From Pseudomonas sp. KUIN-1 (GTDB lineage Bacteria; Pseudomonadota; Gammaproteobacteria; Pseudomonadales; Pseudomonadaceae), in NCBI RefSeq assembly GCF_009176725.1, contig NZ_AP020337.1:5754001-5818000 (forward strand): a DNA stretch of 64,000 bases, given 5' to 3'. Under the pieces are notes generated by a model, which did no database searches, was not told where the DNA came from, and saw only the letters and a list, made by a program, of their open reading frames with translations. How positions within the stretch are numbered: the stretch's first letter is position 1; each line of letters begins with the position of its first letter. The position numbers were made by a program, and so were the translations under genes. Below, in pieces: positions 58,414 to 64,000 of the stretch.

Positions 58414-61062
58414 TCAGGCAAACTCACATGTCACGCTGCCGGAACTGTCCAGCGTGGCATGAACACGCTTCAGACTTTCTCCGCTAGCCATGGCATCAAG
58501 CAGGCGGTCAGCTACCAGCGGCAGGACATGAAGATCCAGCAGATGGTCGATCAGACGCGCACCGCTGTCGCTTTGAGTGCAACGCTGCGCCAAGTGATCA
58601 ACGAGGTCCTGGCAGTAAGTGAACTCCAGTTGACGACGGTTAAGGCGCTCGCCCAGGCGACCGAGTTTGATTTCGATCAGCTCGCGTAACACCGGCCCGC
58701 TGACCGGGTAGTAAGGCACTACGCGCATACGTGCCAGTAACGCTGGTTTGAAGTGTTTGCTGAGGACCGGGCGAATGGTCTCCTCAAGCACTTCGGCGGT
58801 TGGCCGCGCGCCGTCTTCGCACAGTGCGCTGATCTGGTCGCTGCCGAGGTTAGATGTCATCAGAATCAGCGTATTGCGGAAGTCGATCTCGCGTCCCTCG
58901 CCGTCGTTGGCCACCCCCTTGTCGAAGATCTGATAGAACAGGTTGAGCACATCCGGGTCGGCTTTCTCGACTTCATCAAGCAGCACGACCGAGTACGGCT
59001 TCTGACGCACGGCTTCGGTGAGCATGCCGCCTTCGCCATAACCGACGTAACCTGGCGGCGCACCGATCAGGCGCGAAACGGTATGCTTCTCCTGAAACTC
59101 GGACATATTGATGGTGGTGATAAAACGATCACCGCCGTACAACAGATCGGCGAGCGCAAGTGCCGTTTCAGTCTTGCCAACGCCGCTCGGCCCCACCAGC
59201 AGAAACACGCCCACCGGCGCATCGGGTTTGTTCAAACCAGCGGCAGTGGCGCGCATGGAGCGATCAAGGGCGTGAACGGCCTGCTCTTGACCACGGATAC
59301 GAATACGAAGGTCCTTGGCAAAACTGGCAACCTTGGCGTTGTGCTCACGAGCCAGTTGGGCCAGCGGGACACCGGTCCAGGCGCTGATCACCTCAGCCAC
59401 AAGACGCGGGCAGACCTCGAAGCTCACAAGTCGCTCCTTGACCTGTAGTGCGACCAGGGAGACATGTGCCTCGTTCAGGGCTGCGGTCAGCGCCTCTACG
59501 CTTTGCGTCTCATCGAGCGCAACGGATTCGATGACCGTGCCCTCGTCGTCCTCTGCGATTTCGATGGCTGGCTCGACAGCTTCTGCTTCACGCGCCTTGG
59601 CCAGTTGCTGACGCAGTTCCAGCAAGCGTTCGGCCAGTGTTTTCTGTTCGAGCCACAACGCTTCCAGCACAGCCCTTTCTTCTTCGGCAGCTTTCAGGCG
59701 CGCTTCCAGCGCTTCCAACGCCTCGTGATCAATCAGCAGACCGGCTTCGGCGTCGCGACGCAGTGCCTGACGCTGGCGACCACCTTCAGCCAGCTCGCCA
59801 CGCAGACGCTCGAGGCTCTCCGGCGCGGCAGCCAGGCTGATACGCACTCGCGCACACGCCGTATCGAGGACATCGACGGCTTTGTCAGGTAGCTGGCGGC
59901 CAGCGAGATAACGGGCAGACAACTCGGCAGCGGCAACCACAGCGTCGTCGCGCAAGTAAATGCCGTGGCTCTTCTCATAGACTTGTGCCAGACCACGCAG
60001 AATGGTCACGGCTTCGCTGACGGTCGGTTCATGCAATTGAACAGGCTGGAAACGACGGGCCAATGCCGGGTCTTTCTCGAAATACTTTTTGTACTCCGCC
60101 CAGGTCGTGGCCGCGATGGTGCGCAGCTCGCCACGCGCCAGCGCCGGCTTGAGCAGGTTGGCTGCATCGGAGCCACCGGCGTTGCCGCCAGCACCGATCA
60201 GCGTATGGGCTTCGTCGATGAACAGAATGATCGGCTTCGGCGACGCTTTGACCTCGTCGATCACACCTTTGAGACGACGCTCGAACTCACCCTTGACGCT
60301 GGCACCGGCCTGCAGAAGGCCCATGTCCAGCGACAGCAGCTCAACGCCCTTGAGCGCCTGCGGCACTTCACCTGCAGCAATGCGGGATGCGAGACCTTCA
60401 ACGATGGCAGTTTTACCGACACCCGCTTCACCGACCACAATCGGATTGTTCTTGCGGCGCCGAGCCAGGATGTCGACCATCTGCCGAATCGCGCCATCGC
60501 GACACAGCACCGGATCAAGCTTGCCGTCGCGGGCCTGCTGGGTCAGGTTGTGAGTGAAGCGCTCCAACAGCGATTCACCCTGGGCGGCCGATTTGCCGTT
60601 GGCAGGCTGCTCCTGTTGGGACAGAGCAAACTCTTTCAGCCGATCAATATTCAGTTTGGCCAGCAAAGGCTGATAGCGGCTACCGGCGTAGCGCATCGGG
60701 TTGCGCAGCAATGCAAGGATCAGCGCAGCCTGTTCGACCTGGGTCTGACCCAATTCAAGGTTGGCCACCAGCAGGGCATCCTGCAGCCACTGCACCAGCT
60801 CCGGAGCAAACACCGGGTTGCGTGAAGCACTGTGTTCGACCCGCGATTGCAGGGAGGCACTCAATTCACCCGCATCCACTTCAGCATCCTGCAGGGCACG
60901 CGAGAGCAGACCTTGCGGACGCTCAAGCAGCTCCAGCAACAGATCTTCAACCAGTATCTTGCTGCCGCCACGGGCGACACAGCGCTCCGCAGAACTTTCC
61001 AGATCACGGCGGGTTTCGGCGTCCAGCGCTTGAATAAGTTGTTGCAGGTCTACGTTGCTCAT
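58414..61062 (-). CDS. tssH: T6SS sheath disassembly ATPase TssH (ClpV)
   Basis: 882 residues of the ClpB/Hsp100 class. The N-domain (1-150, beginning MSNVDLQQLIQALDAETRRD) binds TssC. First AAA+ domain: Walker A GEAGVGKTA, Walker B ILFIDEAHTLIGAGG; a short middle coiled coil; second AAA+ domain: Walker A GPSGVGKTE, Walker B VVLLDEVEKADP, sensor TSNLGSDQ. ClpV recycles contracted sheath. It is 14 bp behind tssG. The usual T6SS partners TssB and TssC are not in this window. Confidence 0.95.
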   Translation of the reverse strand: MSNVDLQQLIQALDAETRRDLESSAERCVARGGSKILVEDLLLELLERPQGLLSRALQDAEVDAGELSASLQSRVEHSASRNPVFAPELVQWLQDALLVANLELGQTQVEQAALILALLRNPMRYAGSRYQPLLAKLNIDRLKEFALSQQEQPANGKSAAQGESLLERFTHNLTQQARDGKLDPVLCRDGAIRQMVDILARRRKNNPIVVGEAGVGKTAIVEGLASRIAAGEVPQALKGVELLSLDMGLLQAGASVKGEFERRLKGVIDEVKASPKPIILFIDEAHTLIGAGGNAGGSDAANLLKPALARGELRTIAATTWAEYKKYFEKDPALARRFQPVQLHEPTVSEAVTILRGLAQVYEKSHGIYLRDDAVVAAAELSARYLAGRQLPDKAVDVLDTACARVRISLAAAPESLERLRGELAEGGRQRQALRRDAEAGLLIDHEALEALEARLKAAEEERAVLEALWLEQKTLAERLLELRQQLAKAREAEAVEPAIEIAEDDEGTVIESVALDETQSVEALTAALNEAHVSLVALQVKERLVSFEVCPRLVAEVISAWTGVPLAQLAREHNAKVASFAKDLRIRIRGQEQAVHALDRSMRATAAGLNKPDAPVGVFLLVGPSGVGKTETALALADLLYGGDRFITTINMSEFQEKHTVSRLIGAPPGYVGYGEGGMLTEAVRQKPYSVVLLDEVEKADPDVLNLFYQIFDKGVANDGEGREIDFRNTLILMTSNLGSDQISALCEDGARPTAEVLEETIRPVLSKHFKPALLARMRVVPYYPVSGPVLRELIEIKLGRLGERLNRRQLEFTYCQDLVDHLAQRCTQSDSGARLIDHLLDLHVLPLVADRLLDAMASGESLKRVHATLDSSGSVTCEFA

Positions 61063-61075
61063 CAGTCATTGATCC

Positions 61076-62083
61076 TTAATGAATTTTGCTGCCCAAGGTC
61101 ACCACACCGTCCGCGTTTTCGCGACCGAGCCAACTGGTCCATCCCAGGCGACAGGCGTTCTGTTCACCTATACGCAGCTCGCGGATTTCTTCCTGGCGCA
61201 GAACCAGTCGAATGTCGTAGTCGAGTGGATCACGCAGCGTGAAACGCACCAGCGCGCACAGCGGTTGATAGCCGAAACCGATCGGCAGAAATTCGTGAAA
61301 GCGTTGCCAGTCGAGTTCGCGGATGTGAATGCGGAACTTGCCGCTGCGGTCACGCACGTGATCGCCCAACACAAGGTCCTCACCGAGCATGCTGTTGGCA
61401 TGCCCCAGGCGATTGCGCTGTTCGTCGAGAATCTCCACGCGGCGCTCGATGCACTGCTCAATGGTCAGTTCGGCGTGCTTGAAGTAATAACGCAGCACTG
61501 CCTCGATCAGCGCAGCCGAGTGCGCACGCAGGCTGAGCAAGCCCAGGTAGGGCAGCAGACGCTTCCAGTTCAGTTCCTGAGCACGTCGAATCTCTTCGCC
61601 GCCCAGGCCGATCAAGGCAAACAGCTGTGCGGAAAACGGATCGAGCGCGCCGCTTTCAAAACTGGCCCGGTAGCGATACTTCTTCCAGATCGGCAACATC
61701 AGCCGTTGCAAACGGTGATGGAACAGGTCGAGGAAGTTGCGCGTCGGGTTGCCGTCTTCGCTGTCGCCCAGCGCCTGCTCACCGTAGAACGCCGGCAGTG
61801 GCGAACCCGAACCGACCAGACCGATCAGGTTGAACTGCATGCGCGCGCGCATCTGCCCATGCTCGTGGAAAAACTCCACGCGATTGACGTCACTCGACGG
61901 AAAGCCAAGGCTGGGGTTGGCCTGAAATTCAAGCTGGTCGTACAGGTCGTCTTCGCTCAGGTGCGGGTGCACATCGCGCAGCCGGTCAACGACCAGCAGC
62001 ACGGCCTGAAACAGCGAGTACTCGCGTATACCCAGGGTCAGCCCGCTTAAAGCAGGGGCTGGAGGCCCATACGTGGTGTCCAT
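61076..62083 (-). CDS. tssG: T6SS baseplate protein TssG
   Basis: 335 residues. Family blocks: FHEHGQMRARMQFNLIGLVG (with GSGSPLPAFY), FLDLFHHRLQRLMLPIWKKY, RDRSGKFRIHIRELDWQRFH and IRLVLRQEEIRELRIGEQ. TssG forms the TssF2-TssG baseplate wedge. ATG 62083 overlaps the tssF stop by 37 bp. The upstream overlap implies translational coupling with tssF. Confidence 0.94.
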   Translation of the reverse strand: MDTTYGPPAPALSGLTLGIREYSLFQAVLLVVDRLRDVHPHLSEDDLYDQLEFQANPSLGFPSSDVNRVEFFHEHGQMRARMQFNLIGLVGSGSPLPAFYGEQALGDSEDGNPTRNFLDLFHHRLQRLMLPIWKKYRYRASFESGALDPFSAQLFALIGLGGEEIRRAQELNWKRLLPYLGLLSLRAHSAALIEAVLRYYFKHAELTIEQCIERRVEILDEQRNRLGHANSMLGEDLVLGDHVRDRSGKFRIHIRELDWQRFHEFLPIGFGYQPLCALVRFTLRDPLDYDIRLVLRQEEIRELRIGEQNACRLGWTSWLGRENADGVVTLGSKIH

Positions 62084-63834
62084 TGGTACACCTCTCCCTG
62101 TGTGCTTTTTACCCGCAGCTCGTGGTACGAATTGAGACTGGCGTAAAGCGCGAAAAACTCGTTGAGAACCGAAGCGAATACGAACATATCGCCTTCACCG
62201 ATATAGCCTTCCGGGTCGATGGTCAGCTCAGTGCGCAACCCGCGTACCGGCAACCCTCGGTGCAGTCTGTCTACGTGTCGATGCTTGATTGATTTCAAAC
62301 CGCCCAGCAGGCGCTTGCTGACTTTTTCCGCGTGCTGGTCGTAGTACCGGGGCAAATCGTACGTTTCCAGAATCACTTTCAGCGCATTGACGTCAGCCAG
62401 AGACAAGTAGTTGAGCGACATATTGCTGATCAACTTCCACAGGAAGTCACGGTTCAGCGGGGGCGCGAAACTGGAAGTGGCAGGTGTGATATTGCGAAAA
62501 CTCAAAAACTCCGGCGTGTCTTCGCAGGCCACGTTGATGTCGCCCAGTTTGAGTTTGCGTGGCAGGTTCTGGTTGGTGCACATCAACTCGATCGACAAGG
62601 TTTCGTGCGCTTCTGTGTGGCGAATGCCGAAGCTCAGGTAAGTGTCGAGGCCTTCATGCAGCAAAGAAGAACGCTGGCGAATGCTGTAATGCGGACGGCT
62701 GTTGGGCACGTCGAAACTGGGGTCGTGCTCGAAGGATTCGAACGGCACATAATCCTGATAGCCAAGACCGCCCGGCTTCCAACCGGTCACGGTCTCAACC
62801 GAAAAGACGCCACAGGTTTCCAGGTTATATTCGGCTGGCAGCAGCAGGTACTCGTCCTGCTTGCCATCAAGGCGAATCGGCAAGGCGTCGTGCTTGAACA
62901 AGTTGACGATCGGCGTGCAATGCAGCTTTACGTTATCCAGGGTGGGACGAAGACGCTGAATACCGCTCTTGCGAATATCGAAGCGCAACTCAAGACCGCG
63001 CACTTGTTTGAGTGTCTCTTCTGGCAGCGCGTTGAGCAGATCCAGACCGTTGATGTCGACGAACAGGAACTTGTCCTGAAACGCGAAGTACTCCTGCAGG
63101 TAACGATAGCCCCGAAACGTGTTCAGCGGATACGGGATCAGCGCTTCTTCTTCGGCAAACCCTACCGGCTGCACGCGATCGCCCGGCATCGTGAACGCCA
63201 TCGGCATCCCATTGACACCGTTGATGGGCTTGCCGGTACCGTCCAGCGGGATCAGCTCGATACCCTCAAGATTGCGTAGCAGGCAGAGGTACAGCATCTG
63301 GCTGATGTAACGCTCGCCTGCAAAATGCAAACGCAGGCGGCTCAGTTCAAGCTCACCCAGGTGACCTTCAGCGCTCATCTCCAGGCGCAGGCTGAGCAAC
63401 GAACCACCGCCTTTCACCGAGTAATTCAGCGCGGTCAGATCCAGCGCCTGAACTTCGGTCGGGTAGCACGTACGGAAGCGACAACGCACGTCATTAATCG
63501 GCTTGCTATCGACCGGTGTATCACGTTCGACCGTCAGCGCAGGACCCGAACGTTTCAACGGATCAAACTGCAAAATACTGAACGCCGGCAACGGCCGCAT
63601 GTAATTGGGCCACAGCAGGTGCATCAGCGAATGGCTGAGTTCCGGCAGCTCGTCGTCCAGCTTCTGACGCAACCGCCCGGTCAGAAACGCAAAGCCCTCG
63701 AGCAACCGTTCCACATCCGGATCCCGCCCGGCCTGCCCGAGAAACGGCGCCAACGCCGGACTACGCTCGGCGAAGCGACGACCAAGCTGGCGCAGTGCAG
63801 TGAGTTCGCTTTGGTAGTAGTGGTTAAAGGACAC
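62047..63834 (-). CDS. tssF: T6SS baseplate protein TssF
   Basis: 595 residues. The N-terminus FNHYYQSELTALRQLGRRFA followed by ERSPALAPFLGQAGRDPDVE is characteristic; further blocks are LSHSLMHLLWPNYMRPLPAF, RGYRYLQEYFAFQDKFLFVD and FFALYASLNSYHELRVKSTQ at the C-terminus. TssF pairs with TssG in the baseplate wedge. It is the first T6SS gene seen entering from the right; the upstream gene (often tssE) must lie beyond 64000, since only about 165 bp precede the ATG. Confidence 0.95.
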   Translation of the reverse strand: MSFNHYYQSELTALRQLGRRFAERSPALAPFLGQAGRDPDVERLLEGFAFLTGRLRQKLDDELPELSHSLMHLLWPNYMRPLPAFSILQFDPLKRSGPALTVERDTPVDSKPINDVRCRFRTCYPTEVQALDLTALNYSVKGGGSLLSLRLEMSAEGHLGELELSRLRLHFAGERYISQMLYLCLLRNLEGIELIPLDGTGKPINGVNGMPMAFTMPGDRVQPVGFAEEEALIPYPLNTFRGYRYLQEYFAFQDKFLFVDINGLDLLNALPEETLKQVRGLELRFDIRKSGIQRLRPTLDNVKLHCTPIVNLFKHDALPIRLDGKQDEYLLLPAEYNLETCGVFSVETVTGWKPGGLGYQDYVPFESFEHDPSFDVPNSRPHYSIRQRSSLLHEGLDTYLSFGIRHTEAHETLSIELMCTNQNLPRKLKLGDINVACEDTPEFLSFRNITPATSSFAPPLNRDFLWKLISNMSLNYLSLADVNALKVILETYDLPRYYDQHAEKVSKRLLGGLKSIKHRHVDRLHRGLPVRGLRTELTIDPEGYIGEGDMFVFASVLNEFFALYASLNSYHELRVKSTQGEVYQWTPRMGLQPLL

Positions 63835-64000
63835 GGGTTACCTGCCTGGTAGTGGAACTCATTGAAAAATTGTCTTGTAGAACGCGAGCGTCAGACCTGG
63901 CACTACCTGGCCCACGACGAGCAGAGTCGGACCATGCGACACGGGCGGTGAAACCGCCGTTTAACGCGTTCTCTTTACTGTCGTTTAAAGACGCGCACTC
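63835..64000. other. Sequence upstream of tssF, no gene recognised
   Basis: The minus strand has one open frame through this stretch, but its translation (ECASLNDSKENALNGG and onward) matches no T6SS component. A 6-bp dyad (GGCGGT-GAA-ACCGCC) at 63945-63959 lacks a T-run. Probably intergenic or promoter DNA for tssF; the window ends here. Confidence 0.3.

Noticed and set aside
63945..63959. Terminator hairpin upstream of tssF
   Set aside because: The 6-bp dyad GGCGGT/ACCGCC has no T-run on either strand and no gene end next to it within the window.

Overview
The window comes from a fluorescent Pseudomonas, most likely the P. syringae group. The proteins (OprD porin, AguA/AguB, DctB/DctD, RecQ, FdhD) read as Pseudomonas, the REP/REPIN repeats (GTGGGAGCGAGCTTGCTCGCGAA type) are typical of the genus, and a tandem pair of RsmX-type sRNAs next to a type VI secretion system (T6SS) fits P. 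syringae, where rsmX is known to be multicopy. This assignment rests on recognition, not on a database search.

Layout. (1) 0-3.4 kb is the edge of a mobile or integrated element: a phage tail gene running off the left end, a broken integrase, an SDR/LysR divergent pair, a MITE-like 167-bp element and the 3' half of a tRNA-Thr (an att-type remnant). (2) 3.4-8.6 kb holds accessory genes: an HSDR-N nuclease-like protein, a GNAT-RelB fusion, a truncated ATP-binding regulator, a RimJ-type acetyltransferase and a two-TM protein. (3) 8.8-32 kb is mostly core chromosome: OprD porin, agmatine catabolism (aguB-aguA), a kinase/aminotransferase fusion, rfbB-rfbC, a DctB/DctD-type two-component system, a hotdog thioesterase followed by a tandemly duplicated REPIN, nudE-cysQ, GMP/IMP nucleotidase, Kbp, a LysR regulator next to fdhD and a YdeP-like molybdopterin oxidoreductase, a glycine-zipper protein and RecQ. 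(4) 33.0-33.5 kb encodes two tandem RsmX-like RNAs, each with a GacA-box-like site, a promoter and a terminator.

(5) 33.5-45.4 kb is the most unusual region: a visibly AT-richer array of exported proteins, frameshifted genes and orphan gene fragments, all on the minus strand downstream of vgrG. Its head is an intact 1012-residue effector combining an NlpC/P60-CHAP-like domain, an M23-like domain, an EF-hand and a GH19 lysozyme-like tip, preceded by a Sel1 protein and followed by a probable periplasmic immunity protein. Behind it lie an orphan toxin tip that keeps the same junction sequence but carries a different lysozyme-like domain broken at an 11-G tract, a matching TPR immunity gene broken at an 8-A tract, an orphan M23 fragment, a Sel1-gene remnant and several solitary exported proteins, including an LprI-like one and an SH3-like one. 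I read this as a record of successive C-terminal tip and immunity replacements in a T6SS peptidoglycan-hydrolase effector locus.

(6) 45.4-64 kb is the T6SS core, reading right to left: tssF, tssG, tssH (clpV), a sigma-54 activator, a terminator, a 46-residue lipoprotein, tagH (FHA), tssJ, tssK, tssL, tssM, pppA, ppkA and vgrG. tssA, tssB, tssC, hcp and tssE are not in the window and presumably lie beyond the right edge. The PpkA/PppA/FHA set suggests post-translational control of firing, the sigma-54 activator suggests transcriptional control, and the adjacent RsmX pair suggests (by inference only) Gac/Rsm input.
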